Shown here: in pieces, positions 45,712-53,901 of the stretch
How positions within the stretch are numbered: the first letter of the stretch is position 1
Layout of the letters: each line of letters begins with the position of its first letter
Source of the DNA: VAZQ01 sp963739175
GTDB lineage: Bacteria > Pseudomonadota > Alphaproteobacteria > Rhizobiales > Xanthobacteraceae
Direction of reading: 5' to 3'
NCBI GenBank assembly: GCA_963739175.1
Contig: CAVTZH010000005.1
Span: 62,001-126,000 of the forward strand
Length of the DNA stretch: 64,000 nucleotides
The notes under the pieces: generated by a model
The model's database searches: none
Seen by the model: only the letters and a program-made list of their open reading frames with translations
Told to the model about the DNA's origin: nothing
Position numbers and translations under genes: made by a program

Positions 45712-46716
45712 ATGAACAAGGGACAAGCCCGCACGAATCTGAGCCGCCGCACGATCATCGCCGGCGCCGCCGCCGGCACCGTTGCGCTCGCGAGCGCGCC
45801 GGCATCGGCGCAGCGCTGTCCGGCGGCGCCGGCGCGCACCAAGGGTCCGCTGGTCTGGATGAATCTCGACCAGCAGGACCTCGACGAGGCCTACGACCAG
45901 TCGGTCTACGCGTTCAACCAGCGCTTCATCCAGGAGCGGCGCGACGAGCGCAACGAGCTCATGGCCACGGTTCTCGGCAAGCCCGAGCGCGTCGCCTACG
46001 GACCGGCGGAGATCGAGAAGGTCGACATCTACAAGACCAAGCGGCCGAATGCGCCGACGATGATCTTCCTGCACGGTGGCGCCTGGCGCGGCGGCCGCTC
46101 GGCGCAGGGCGCCTACCACGCCGAGCCGTTCGTCAACGCCGGCGCGCATTTCATCAATGTCGAGTTCAACAACGTGCCGGAGACCAACGGCGACCTCACC
46201 CCGATGGTCGACCAGTGCCGGCGCGCGGTGGCGTGGGTCTACAAGAACGCCGCAAGCTTCGGCGGCGATCCCAACACGCTCTATCTCAGCGGGTTCTCGT
46301 CCGGCAGCCATCTCGGCGGCTGCGTCGTCATCACCGAATGGGAGAAGCAAGGTCTGCCACGCAATATCCTCAAGGGCGCGCTGCTCGGCAGCGGCATGTA
46401 CGATCTCAAGCCGGTGCGGATGTCGGCGCGCTCGAGCTACGTCAAGTTCACCGACGAGATGGAGCAGTCGCTCTCCGCCATGCGCCACCTCGACAAGGTG
46501 CACACGCCGCTGGTGCTCACCATCGGCCTGCTCGAGACGCCGGAATTCCAGCGCCAGTCGCGCGACTTCGCCGCCGCCCTCAGCAAGGCCGGCAAGCCGG
46601 TGCAGCTCATCGCCGCCAAGGGCCACAATCATTTCGAGATGGGCGAGTCGCTCAGCAACCCCTACGGGATCATGGGCCGTGCCGCGCTGGCGATGATGAA
46701 ATTGAGCAACGCCTGA
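45712..46716 (+). CDS. TAT-exported alpha/beta hydrolase 1 (kynurenine-formamidase-like)
   Basis: A 334-residue protein. A twin-arginine signal (SRRTIIAGAAAGTVALASAP) ends near ASAQRCP. The hydrolase has HGGAWRGG (oxyanion, 121-128), the nucleophile elbow GFSSGSHLGG with Ser196, and the catalytic His in GHNHFEMG. The family resembles kynurenine formamidase and BD-FAE-type esterases. It should act in the periplasm on small amides or esters. First of three tandem paralogues in one direction, spaced 21 and 16 bases, with AGGGAGG before the start. Confidence 0.85.
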   Translation: MNKGQARTNLSRRTIIAGAAAGTVALASAPASAQRCPAAPARTKGPLVWMNLDQQDLDEAYDQSVYAFNQRFIQERRDERNELMATVLGKPERVAYGPAEIEKVDIYKTKRPNAPTMIFLHGGAWRGGRSAQGAYHAEPFVNAGAHFINVEFNNVPETNGDLTPMVDQCRRAVAWVYKNAASFGGDPNTLYLSGFSSGSHLGGCVVITEWEKQGLPRNILKGALLGSGMYDLKPVRMSARSSYVKFTDEMEQSLSAMRHLDKVHTPLVLTIGLLETPEFQRQSRDFAAALSKAGKPVQLIAAKGHNHFEMGESLSNPYGIMGRAALAMMKLSNA

Positions 46717-46737
46717 CAAAAATCACGGGAGGATTTC

Positions 46738-47745
46738 ATGCAGACGAAAAAGGCACGCACGATCACGCGCCGTACATTGGTCGCCGGCGCCGCGGCAGGG
46801 ACGCTGGCGCTCGCCGCCGATCCGGCGTCGGCGCAGCGCTGCCCGGCGACGCCACCAGCGCGCGCCAAGGGTCCTGCGATCTGGCTCGACTACGACCAGC
46901 ACGACATGGACGAGATGTATGACCAGTCGGTCTACGCGTTCAACCAGAAGGCAGTCCTCGCACGCAGCGACGCCAACAACGTCATCGCGACCGCGACCAT
47001 CGGGAAGTCCGAGCGCTTCGCCTATGGATCGGATCCGATCGAGGGCGTCGACGTGTGGAGGACCAAGCGGCCGAACGCGCCGGTCCTGATCTACCTTCAC
47101 GGCGGGAGCTGGCAGAGCGGCCGCTCGGCCGATTTCGCGCTCTACGCCGAGCCCTATGTCAATGCCGGCGCGCATTTCGTCTCGGTGGATTTCACCAATG
47201 TACGCGAGACCAAGGGCGACCTGTTCCCGCTGGTCGATCAATGCCGCCGTGCGGTCGCCTGGACCTATCGTAACGCCGCCAAGTTCGGCGGCGATCCCGA
47301 GCGGCTCTATCTGTGCAGCCGTTCGTCCGGCAGCCATCTCGCCGGCTGCGTGGTTGTCACCGATTGGGACAAGCTGGGCGTGCCGCGCACCGTTCTAAAA
47401 GGCGCGGTCATGGGCTCGGGCATGTATGACCTCAAGCCGGTGCGCATGTCGGCGCGCTCGAAATTCGTGAAATTCACCGACGAGATGGAGCACGAGTTGT
47501 CGGCCATGCGCCATATCGACCGGGTGCATACGCCGCTGGTGCTCGCCATCGGCACGCTGGAGACGCCCGAATTCCAGCGCCAGTCGCGCGACTTTGCGGC
47601 GGCGCTGACCAAGGCCGGCAAGCCGGTCGAGGTCATCGTCGGCCAGCACTACAATCACTTCGAAGTCGGCGACACCATTGGCCACCCGTATCAACTTGTC
47701 GGCCGCGCGCTGATGAAGATGATGAACCTGTCAACGGCCGCGTAG
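46738..47745 (+). CDS. TAT-exported alpha/beta hydrolase 2
   Basis: A 335-residue paralogue of the preceding gene. It has the TAT signal (TRRTLVAGAAAGTLALAADP), HGGSWQSGRSADF, the elbow LYLCSRSSGSHLAG and the His segment QHYNHFEVG. The first Gly of the GxSxG elbow is Ser here, though the nucleophile Ser is kept. GGGAGG precedes the ATG. It shares long stretches such as GSGMYDLKPVRMSARS with hydrolase 1, so the array arose by tandem duplication and then diverged around the active site. Confidence 0.85.
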   Translation: MQTKKARTITRRTLVAGAAAGTLALAADPASAQRCPATPPARAKGPAIWLDYDQHDMDEMYDQSVYAFNQKAVLARSDANNVIATATIGKSERFAYGSDPIEGVDVWRTKRPNAPVLIYLHGGSWQSGRSADFALYAEPYVNAGAHFVSVDFTNVRETKGDLFPLVDQCRRAVAWTYRNAAKFGGDPERLYLCSRSSGSHLAGCVVVTDWDKLGVPRTVLKGAVMGSGMYDLKPVRMSARSKFVKFTDEMEHELSAMRHIDRVHTPLVLAIGTLETPEFQRQSRDFAAALTKAGKPVEVIVGQHYNHFEVGDTIGHPYQLVGRALMKMMNLSTAA

Positions 47746-47761
47746 GGAGGGGAGAAACAAC

Positions 47762-48769
47762 ATGAAGAACGATACGTATTCGCGCGGAAAGATCAGCCGC
47801 CGGACATTGGTCGCCGGCGCCGCGGCAGGAACGCTGGCGCTCGCCGCCGACCCCGCCTCGGCGCAGCGCTGCCCGCCGGCGGCGCCGCGCACCAAGGGGC
47901 CAGCGGTGTTCCGCGATCTCGATCAACTCGACATCGACGAGGGCTACGACAACGATGTCTATGCCTTCAACTCGAAGACCATCGGCGAGCGCCGCGTCTA
48001 CAACAACCGCATCGCGCTTTCGGTCATCGGCAAGCCCGAGCGCGTAAAATACGGGCCGGCCGAGATCGAGCGCGTCGACATCTACAAGACCAAGCGGCCG
48101 AACGCGCCGGTGATTATCTTCATCCATGGTGGCAGCTGGCGCGGCGGCCGCGCCGAGCAGTTCACCGTCTACGCCGAGCCGTTCGTGAAGGCGGGCGCGA
48201 ACTTCGTGGTGGTCGATTTCACCAATGTCGGGGAGACCGGCGGCGACATCTTCCCGATGGTCGACCAGGTCCGCCGCGCAGTCGCATGGACCTTCCGCAA
48301 CGCCAAGAGCTTTGGCGGCAATGCCGACGCGCTCTATCTGATCAGCCGCTCGTCCGGCAGCCATTTGGCAAGTTGCGTCCTCATTACCGAATGGGAGAAG
48401 CAGGGGTTGCCGCGCAATATTCTCAAAGGCGCGGTGATGGGGTCGGGCATGTACGATCTCGCGCCGGTGCGGCTCTCCAAGCGCTCGTCGTTCGTGAAGT
48501 TCACCGACGCGATGGTGCAGGACCTTTCGGCCATGCGCCACATCGACAAGATCCACACGCCGGTGGTGATCGGGGTCGGCGCGCTCGAGACGCCCGAGTT
48601 CCAGCGCCAGGCGAGGGAGTTCGCCGCCGCGCTCAAGGCCGCCGGCAAGCCGCACGAGCTGATCGTCGCGCCCGGCTACAATCACTACGAGACCGGCGAG
48701 ACGATCGGGCAGCCCTACGCGGTGCTCGGCCGCGCCGCGATGGACATGATGGGGCTCAACAAGGCGTGA
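47762..48769 (+). CDS. TAT-exported alpha/beta hydrolase 3
   Basis: A 335-residue third paralogue. The TAT signal SRRTLVAGAAAGTLALAADP is identical to that of hydrolase 2 apart from its first residue, and the mature part has HGGSWRGGRAEQF, the elbow LYLISRSSGSHLAS and PGYNHYETG. As in hydrolase 2, the first elbow Gly is Ser. It differs most in the segment after the signal (FRDLDQLDIDEGYDNDVYAF). GGGAGGGGAG precedes the start. It ends the operon; two CtrA-type sites follow in the gap before the next gene. Confidence 0.85.
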   Translation: MKNDTYSRGKISRRTLVAGAAAGTLALAADPASAQRCPPAAPRTKGPAVFRDLDQLDIDEGYDNDVYAFNSKTIGERRVYNNRIALSVIGKPERVKYGPAEIERVDIYKTKRPNAPVIIFIHGGSWRGGRAEQFTVYAEPFVKAGANFVVVDFTNVGETGGDIFPMVDQVRRAVAWTFRNAKSFGGNADALYLISRSSGSHLASCVLITEWEKQGLPRNILKGAVMGSGMYDLAPVRLSKRSSFVKFTDAMVQDLSAMRHIDKIHTPVVIGVGALETPEFQRQAREFAAALKAAGKPHELIVAPGYNHYETGETIGQPYAVLGRAAMDMMGLNKA

Positions 48770-48789
48770 AACCTTGACGGCGTGGGATT

Positions 48790-48837
48790 TTAACGAAGCG
48801 TTAACCTAGGGAAGTGCGAGCGTTAACGAAGCGTTAA
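48790..48837. promoter_or_regulatory. Two tandem CtrA-type sites between convergent genes
   Basis: TTAA-N7-TTAA occurs at 48790-48804 and again at 48823-48837, each with the same spacer CGAAGCG and followed by CCT. A further TTAA lies at 48851. Both flanking genes end here, so there is no gene start to control. The motif is seen; binding is inference. Confidence 0.5.
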
Positions 48838-48916
48838 CCTTTACCGCGCGTTAAGGAAGAGTGCGCCACTGGCGGACTCGGCCAATGGCCTATTCCGTCA
48901 GTGATGCAGAGGCCCA

Positions 48917-49315
48917 CTAAGCCACTGCGCTGACGCCCGCTTGCGCGACCTGCTCGTCCTCGTGCGAGGCGACACCGGACACGCCAATCGCGCCGACGCA
49001 TTCGCCGCGCACCATGATCGGCAGGCCGCCTTGAATCAGGATACCGGCCGGGAAGTTGGCGAAGGCGGGTCGCTCCTTCACGCGTTCCTCGAAGAATTTG
49101 CTCGGACGCCTTGTCAGGGCAGAGGTATGCGCCTTGCCGACCGCGACTTCGGCGGTGATTGCCGACGCGCCGTCCATACGGTCGAACGAAAGGAGGTAGC
49201 CGCCGTCGTCGACGATGGCGATCGAGACGTTCCACTTGTTCTTCTCGGCCTCCGCGCGGCAGGCGGCCATCGCTTTTTGCAGATCGGATGAGGTGAGGCA
49301 GGGCTTGTCACGCAT
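48917..49315 (-). CDS. GlcG/HbpS-type heme-binding family protein
   Basis: A 132-residue protein covering the whole GlcG/HbpS (DUF336) domain: LQKAMAACRAEAEKNKWNVS, IAIVDDGGYLLSFDRMDGAS, then FANFPAGILIQGGLPIMVRG and the closing ECVGAIGVSG. Members bind heme or cobalamin or act beside oxidation of small acids. There is no signal peptide, so it is cytoplasmic. GGGGAG lies 8 bases before the chosen ATG; the longer frame upstream is repeat DNA. Confidence 0.85.
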   Translation of the reverse strand: MRDKPCLTSSDLQKAMAACRAEAEKNKWNVSIAIVDDGGYLLSFDRMDGASAITAEVAVGKAHTSALTRRPSKFFEERVKERPAFANFPAGILIQGGLPIMVRGECVGAIGVSGVASHEDEQVAQAGVSAVA

Positions 49316-49345
49316 CGTTTCACTCCCCTTTGGCTTTGCGTTTGA

Positions 49346-49390
49346 GCATGATCTTTTCCGAAAACCGGTCCCCACTTTTCGGGAACATGT
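49346..49390. repeat. GCATGATCTTTTCC-type palindromic repeat (empty host site)
   Basis: It reads GCATGATCTTTTCCGAAAAC, then CGGTCCCCACTTTTCGGGAA and CATG. This repeat is very common in Hyphomicrobiales. The same repeat at 54889-55005 is split at TTTT/CGGG by the 66-nt module, so this copy is the uninterrupted form. Confidence 0.85.
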
Positions 49391-49391
49391 C

Positions 49392-49715
49392 TTAGTTGGA
49401 TTTCGGCGCGGCCTTTTTGGCCGGCTTGCTGCCGCCCATGCCCTTCGACTTCGCCTTCTTGCCTTTGCGGGGCGGCGGCGCGCAGGGCTTGCGGGTGCAG
49501 GTCGAGGCGATCTGCGACGAGACCTCGCGGCATTGCGCGGTCTCTTTGATGTTGGTGCCGCTCGGGCAGGCGGCCGCGAGCTTCTCGGCCAGCACCTGGC
49601 ATTGCTCGTCCTGCTGCTTGAGTTGGGCGCGGCAATCGGCGGTCTCGGCGGCAGCGTTGCCGGCGCCGATCAGGAGGCCACCGGTTAGAAGGAAGACAAT
49701 ACGGATGGCTGTCAT
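49392..49715 (-). CDS. Small exported Cys-rich protein with a Lys-rich tail
   Basis: A 107-residue protein. The signal peptide (MTAIRIVFLLTGGLLIGAGN, cleavage near AAAETA) precedes a domain with six Cys (ADCRAQ, EQCQVL, AACPSG, AQCREV, STCTRKPC) likely forming three disulfides, and a basic tail (PPRKGKKAKSKGMGGSKPAK). Function unknown; the tail could bind acidic polymers. The start at 49715 begins the signal peptide. Confidence 0.6.
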   Translation of the reverse strand: MTAIRIVFLLTGGLLIGAGNAAAETADCRAQLKQQDEQCQVLAEKLAAACPSGTNIKETAQCREVSSQIASTCTRKPCAPPPRKGKKAKSKGMGGSKPAKKAAPKSN

Positions 49716-49802
49716 GACTTCGGGCGGCACTTGGCCGCCCGCTCCCCTTGGATGCTCGGCCGTTGTAGGGCCTGAAGCCCGGGCCGCCAAGGGGAGCCTA
49801 TA

Positions 49803-50876
49803 TCACGCCGCCCGCCGCTTGTGCTGGCCCTCGAACGCGGGGGCGACCTCGCGCATGAATCGGTCCATTTCCTCTTTCACTTGCGCGTGCGGCTTCAAGC
49901 CCACGTTGAAGTAGAGGATGACCTCCGAAAAGCCGGCGGCCTCGACCTTTTTCAGGGTGTCGGTGATCTGCGCCGGCGAGCCCACCAGCACCGAATTCTC
50001 GGTCAGGTCCTCGGCCTTGATCTTCTGCAGGCGCTCGACGATCTCGATGAAGTAGCGGTAGCTCGGCGGCGCGGTTTTCGGGTCGCCCGGGAAGGCGGGG
50101 ATCACGCACTCCTTGTAGTAGCGGATCTGGCGCGCGCGCTGCGCCGCCTCCTGCTGCTTGTTGTCGGCGAAGTGGGTGAAGTAGCTGCACATCAGCCGGC
50201 CGGGCTGGTTGCCGTACTTGATGCAGGTCTCGTTGTAGAGGTCGGCGACCTGCTTCAGCCCGCCGAAGCTCATCGCCGCCGCGAACGGCGCGACGATCAG
50301 GCCGCAGCCGAGCCGGGCCGCGAGCTCGATCGAGAGCTTCGAGAACGAGGCGACATAGGTCGGGATCGGCTTCTGCACCGGCTTCGGCGTGATGCGCACG
50401 TCCTCGAACGAATAGTGCTGGCCTTTGTGCGAGATGCGGCCGTCGGTCGACCACAGCCGGCGCACCAGCTCGAGGCCCTCCTCGAAGATGCCCTGGTTGT
50501 CGGCGAACGAGACGTGGAACGGATCGTATTCGCGCTTGTCGTAGCCGCGCCCGGCGGCGAAATCGACGCGGCCGTTGGAGAGGAGATCGAGCGTCGCCCA
50601 TTGCTCGGCGACGCGGATCGGATGGTGCAGCGGCAGCACGGTCACCGCCGGCGCCAGCCGGATGTGCCTGGTGCGCGCCGCGATATAGGCGAGCACCAGG
50701 TCGGGGCAGGAGAGCACGCCGAGCGAATTGAAATGATGCTCGCCGATCCAGGCCGAGTTCATGCCGAGCGTGTCGGCATAGAGCGCCTCGGCGGTGATGT
50801 CGGCGACAAACTGGTTCGGCGTGCGCGGATTGTTGTCGTAGTGGTTGTCGCTGAGCGTGAAGTACCCGAATTCCAT
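49803..50876 (-). CDS. LLM-class flavin-dependent oxidoreductase (luciferase-like monooxygenase)
   Basis: A 357-residue TIM-barrel protein. It begins MEFGYFTLSDNHYDNNPRTP and has the family's WIGEHHFNSLG, VLPLHHPIRVAEQWATLDLL and SNGRVDFAAGRGYDKREYDP, then VGSPAQITDTLKKVEAAGFS. Such enzymes use reduced FMN from a partner reductase to oxygenate organic substrates. Divergent from a MarR regulator with direct repeats between them, so it is probably controlled by that protein and its ligand. Confidence 0.9.
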   Translation of the reverse strand: MEFGYFTLSDNHYDNNPRTPNQFVADITAEALYADTLGMNSAWIGEHHFNSLGVLSCPDLVLAYIAARTRHIRLAPAVTVLPLHHPIRVAEQWATLDLLSNGRVDFAAGRGYDKREYDPFHVSFADNQGIFEEGLELVRRLWSTDGRISHKGQHYSFEDVRITPKPVQKPIPTYVASFSKLSIELAARLGCGLIVAPFAAAMSFGGLKQVADLYNETCIKYGNQPGRLMCSYFTHFADNKQQEAAQRARQIRYYKECVIPAFPGDPKTAPPSYRYFIEIVERLQKIKAEDLTENSVLVGSPAQITDTLKKVEAAGFSEVILYFNVGLKPHAQVKEEMDRFMREVAPAFEGQHKRRAA

Positions 50877-50939
50877 GACACTTCCCTCCTGTCCGCAGCC
50901 GTCTTCAGGGCGGCATGCCTAGGAGCTTGAATGCAGTCA

Positions 50940-50964
50940 CAATTGTTGTCAATGCAATTGTTGT
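50940..50964. promoter_or_regulatory. Direct repeats between the monooxygenase and MarR genes (probable operator)
   Basis: CAATTGTTGT occurs at 50940-50949 and 50955-50964, embedded in an A/T-rich patch between divergent starts, with GTTG...CAAC just after. MarR regulators usually bind such sites and repress both flanking genes until a phenolic or other ligand binds. Seen as motif only. Confidence 0.55.
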
Positions 50965-51023
50965 GATCGCAACAGTATAGGCGTAAAGTCCGGTCAAACC
51001 CGCTGACATAAGGACCGCCGGTC

Positions 51024-51476
51024 GTGACCGATCGCCCGCAACTCGACCTCGCCAACTACCTGCCATACCTCGTCAATCGGCTGGGCGGCGCGCTGGTCGC
51101 CGCCATGACCGACAAGGCGCTGGCGCCGTCCGATCTCACCATCGACATGTGGCGATTGCTGGCCGTGCTGTCCTACCGGGGCGCCCAGCGCCAGGTCGAC
51201 CTCGTCGACATGACCAGCATCGAGGCCTCGACCGTCTCGCGGCTGGTGACCCGGCTGGCGCGCATGAGCCTGCTCACGCGCAAGCGATCCGAGACCTCCA
51301 ATCGCGAGGTGGTCATCGAGCTGACCGCCAAGGGGCGCACCCAGGTCGAGCGTGTCATTCCATTCGCCCACAAGCTCGAGCAGTTGGCCGCGGCCGGCGT
51401 GCCGGCGAAGGACATGGCGGTGGTCAAGCGTTCGCTGCGGCGGATGTATGAGAATATCGCGCGGCAGGCGCGCTAA
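51024..51476 (+). CDS. MarR-family transcriptional regulator
   Basis: A 150-residue winged-helix protein. It has the dimerisation helices at both ends and the DNA-binding part RQVDLVDMTSIEASTVSRLV followed by the wing KRSETSNREVVIELTAKG. MarR proteins sense small aromatic ligands. Divergent from the luciferase-like monooxygenase, whose control it most likely exerts. The start at 51024 may be preceded by no strong ribosome site; the reading frame is otherwise standard. Confidence 0.9.
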   Translation: MTDRPQLDLANYLPYLVNRLGGALVAAMTDKALAPSDLTIDMWRLLAVLSYRGAQRQVDLVDMTSIEASTVSRLVTRLARMSLLTRKRSETSNREVVIELTAKGRTQVERVIPFAHKLEQLAAAGVPAKDMAVVKRSLRRMYENIARQAR

Positions 51477-51547
51477 AGCACGGCCCCTTTGCCGCGCGTC
51501 GCATGATAGGATTCCGGGATGACCGATGACATCTCCGGGAGGAACCG

Positions 51548-51976
51548 ATGGCTTGGCTCGTTCGCTGCGCGTTCGTCGCGCTGCTTGCATTCGTGCCGGT
51601 GACGGCGATGGCAGGTTCTGAGGAAGACGGCGCGGCGGCGATCGACCGCTGGGTCGCGGCGTATAACGCCAACGATCTCGACGCGCTGATGAAGGCCTAC
51701 GCGCCGGACGCGATTCTGCAAGGCACCTCGGAGCCGCAGATCAATGTCGGAACCGCGGACCTGCGCAAGTATTTCCGGAACCTCCCGAAAGGCGGCAGCA
51801 GCAACAGCATCCAGGAACGCCGGATGTTCGTGATCAACGACAGCACTGTGCTGGGAGTCGGCATCTATACATTCAAAGGCGGCCCGGCGCGGTTCTCGTT
51901 CCTGGTGGTGAAACGCGGGAACGACTGGCTGATCCAGCACCACCACTCGTCGTCGATTCCAAAAGGCCGCAATTGA
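51548..51976 (+). CDS. Exported NTF2/SnoaL-like protein
   Basis: A 142-residue protein. The signal peptide (VRCAFVALLAFVPVTAMAGS) precedes AAIDRWVAAYNANDLDALMK and YAPDAILQGT, the opening of the SnoaL/DUF4440 cone fold, and ends with FSFLVVKRGNDWLIQHHHSS. These proteins bind or isomerise small ligands; no catalytic residue is decisive. GGGAGG lies 6 bases before the ATG. Probably independent of the MarR gene. Confidence 0.78.
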   Translation: MAWLVRCAFVALLAFVPVTAMAGSEEDGAAAIDRWVAAYNANDLDALMKAYAPDAILQGTSEPQINVGTADLRKYFRNLPKGGSSNSIQERRMFVINDSTVLGVGIYTFKGGPARFSFLVVKRGNDWLIQHHHSSSIPKGRN

Positions 51977-51993
51977 GCGGCGTGATATAGATA

Positions 51994-52090
51994 GCTCGTA
52001 GGGCGGAATAGCGAAGCGTATTCCGCCGTCTTCAGCAGTACGACCGGATCATGCCTTCGGCGAAGCCGCTCCTACGCGCTATTCCGCGAG
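51994..52090. repeat. CGTAGGGCGGAATAGCG-type palindromic repeat
   Basis: The left end CGTAGGGCGGAATAGCG and the right end TACGCGCTATTCCGCG are inverted copies. The right end runs into the carboxymuconolactone decarboxylase-like gene and provides its last codons and its stop. Confidence 0.8.
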
Positions 52091-52624
52091 CGGGGTCGGA
52101 TTCGCGGACGGCGGCTCGATGGCGAACGTGTTGGCGGTCATGCAGGTCATCGAAAAACTCCCGGTCGTTGCGACCAGCGCCACGAGGCTCTCCAGCCCCA
52201 GCACCTTTTCCGCGGCGGCGTAGGTTTCGTCGCTCAGGCCCTTGTTGGCGAGGAGCTCGCGCGCGACGACGAAGCACGTTCGCTCGCGCGCATCTGGGAG
52301 GTTTGGGGGCTTACGTGCGTTGATCGCGTCGATCACCGCCTGCGCGATGCCGACCGCGAGCGAGGCGCGCGTCTGGGCGAACCAAGGATATCGCGCGCCC
52401 CAGTGCCGGGCGACGGTCAGGTTCACGATCTGCTGCTCGCGGCGCGACAACGGCCCGGACGCCATCGAGGCCCGGAGCGTGTGGATGGCGTCGAACAGTT
52501 TCGGCAGCCGGATATAGGCATAGAACGGTCCGCCCACGGGCCCGCCAGAGTCCTTGGCTGCGTCGTAGACACGCGCCTGTTCGGCGTTCATGTCGGCGCG
52601 GTCGACGATTGCAATGCGTGCCAT
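52079..52624 (-). CDS. Carboxymuconolactone decarboxylase-like (AhpD-type) protein
   Basis: A 181-residue all-helical protein. MARIAIVDRADMNAEQARVY, LSRREQQIVNLTVARHWGAR and LSDETYAAAEKVLGLESLVA give the CMD fold, but the CxxC of AhpD is absent, so it is a CMD-type rather than a peroxidase. It may decarboxylate a lactone or bind one. The last codons (LAE) and stop come from a palindromic repeat, so its C-terminus was probably altered by repeat insertion. The start MARIAIVDRAD at 52624 is preferred. Confidence 0.8.
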   Translation of the reverse strand: MARIAIVDRADMNAEQARVYDAAKDSGGPVGGPFYAYIRLPKLFDAIHTLRASMASGPLSRREQQIVNLTVARHWGARYPWFAQTRASLAVGIAQAVIDAINARKPPNLPDARERTCFVVARELLANKGLSDETYAAAEKVLGLESLVALVATTGSFSMTCMTANTFAIEPPSANPTPLAE

Positions 52625-52983
52625 GCGAATGATTCCCCCGACGGATGTCGTTTGCGCGGGCGAGGGTATCATCGCCTTGCGGGGCGTGCGAGCCGCAGGG
52701 TAGGTTGTTAGTCACTTTGCCGCGCACTTATATTGAAAAATGGTCGGTTCCGAAAAAGTACTCCGTACAACACGGACCAGTATTCAACTTAGAAGGAAAT
52801 CTATTCAGCGGACAGTTGGCCGGAATACGTGCTAGGGCCAGTGAATCCATTAACGTTCTCATCTCCCGACATGCCTTGCACTTTCTTTGGCGTGTAAGGG
52901 AATGTCAGTGTCCAATCAGATGGACAACTCGAGTAGTTCACATCTGTGCTACAACGAGGCCAACAGGGCAGGAGACCAGTGCC
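52625..52983. other. AT-richer gap upstream of alpha/beta hydrolase 4
   Basis: About 360 bases with visibly lower G/C than the surroundings, from about 52715 to 52975. It is open in the hydrolase frame but does not encode a family-like extension. A 23-codon frame on the minus strand at 52801-52872 (MSGDENVNGFTGPSTYSGQL) is the only other coding hint. It probably carries the promoter of the next gene or is imported DNA. Confidence 0.45.
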
Positions 52984-53895
52984 ATGGCTATGACCGAAGT
53001 GCGCCCCGACGACCGCAAAACCAAGGGCCCGATCGTCTGGATGGGCATGGACCAGACCGAGCTCGACAACGCCTATGACCAGGCGGTCTATGCGCCGAAC
53101 CAGCCGCTGGTGGCGGCACGCAACGCGGCCGCCAATGCACGCGCCAAGGCACGGCTCGGGGCGTCGCAGCGCTTCCAATACGGCGCGAGCGAGATCGAGA
53201 GCGTCGATGTCTATCGCTGCAAAAACGCGAACGCGCCGATCAACGTCTATGTCCACGGCGGCGCCTGGCGGAACGGCCGTTCGGCCGATTTCGCGGTGCT
53301 CGCCGAGATGATCGTCAATGCCGGCGCGCACAGCGTCATCGTCGACTTCAACAATATCGACGACGTCGGCGGCAACCTGATGACCATGGCCCAGCAGGTG
53401 CGCTCGGCCGTTGCCTGGGTCTACAACAACGCTAAAGAATTCGGCGGCGACAAGGACCGGCTCTACGTCACCGGCCATTCGTCGGGCGCGCATCTGTCGG
53501 GCTGCATCGTGACCTGCGACTGGGGCAAGGATTTCGGCCTACCGAAGGACATCGTGAAAGGCGCGACGCTCGTCTCCGGCATGTATGACTTGAAGCCGGT
53601 GCGGCTTTCCAAGCGCTCGAAATACGTCAATTTCACCGACGAGATCGAACAGGAGCTCTCCGCGATCCGCCACCTCGACCGGCTCAACTGCCCGATCGTG
53701 GTCGCGCACGGCACCCAGGAGACGCCCGAATTCCAGCGCCAGGCGCGCGACTTCGCCGCCGCCGTGAAAGCCGCCGGCAAGCCGATCACGTTTATCGTCG
53801 CCGAAGGCTTCAACCATTTCGAGATCCGGGAGACGCTGGCGTCGCCCTATGGGCTGCTCGGCCACGAGGTGCTCAAGCTGATGCAGCTCGACTGA
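52984..53895 (+). CDS. Alpha/beta hydrolase 4, leaderless paralogue
   Basis: A 303-residue protein similar along its length to the three TAT-exported hydrolases (KGPIVWMGMDQTELDNAYDQ, YVHGGAWRNGRSADF, nucleophile elbow VTGHSSGAHLSG, GFNHFEIR), but it lacks any signal peptide and so stays in the cytoplasm. The elbow is a full GxSxG, as in hydrolase 1. GGAG lies 10 bases before the ATG. It is followed 6 bases later by a Bug binding protein gene, which ties the enzyme to an imported substrate. Confidence 0.85.
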   Translation: MAMTEVRPDDRKTKGPIVWMGMDQTELDNAYDQAVYAPNQPLVAARNAAANARAKARLGASQRFQYGASEIESVDVYRCKNANAPINVYVHGGAWRNGRSADFAVLAEMIVNAGAHSVIVDFNNIDDVGGNLMTMAQQVRSAVAWVYNNAKEFGGDKDRLYVTGHSSGAHLSGCIVTCDWGKDFGLPKDIVKGATLVSGMYDLKPVRLSKRSKYVNFTDEIEQELSAIRHLDRLNCPIVVAHGTQETPEFQRQARDFAAAVKAAGKPITFIVAEGFNHFEIRETLASPYGLLGHEVLKLMQLD

Positions 53896-53901
53896 TCGGC
53901 C

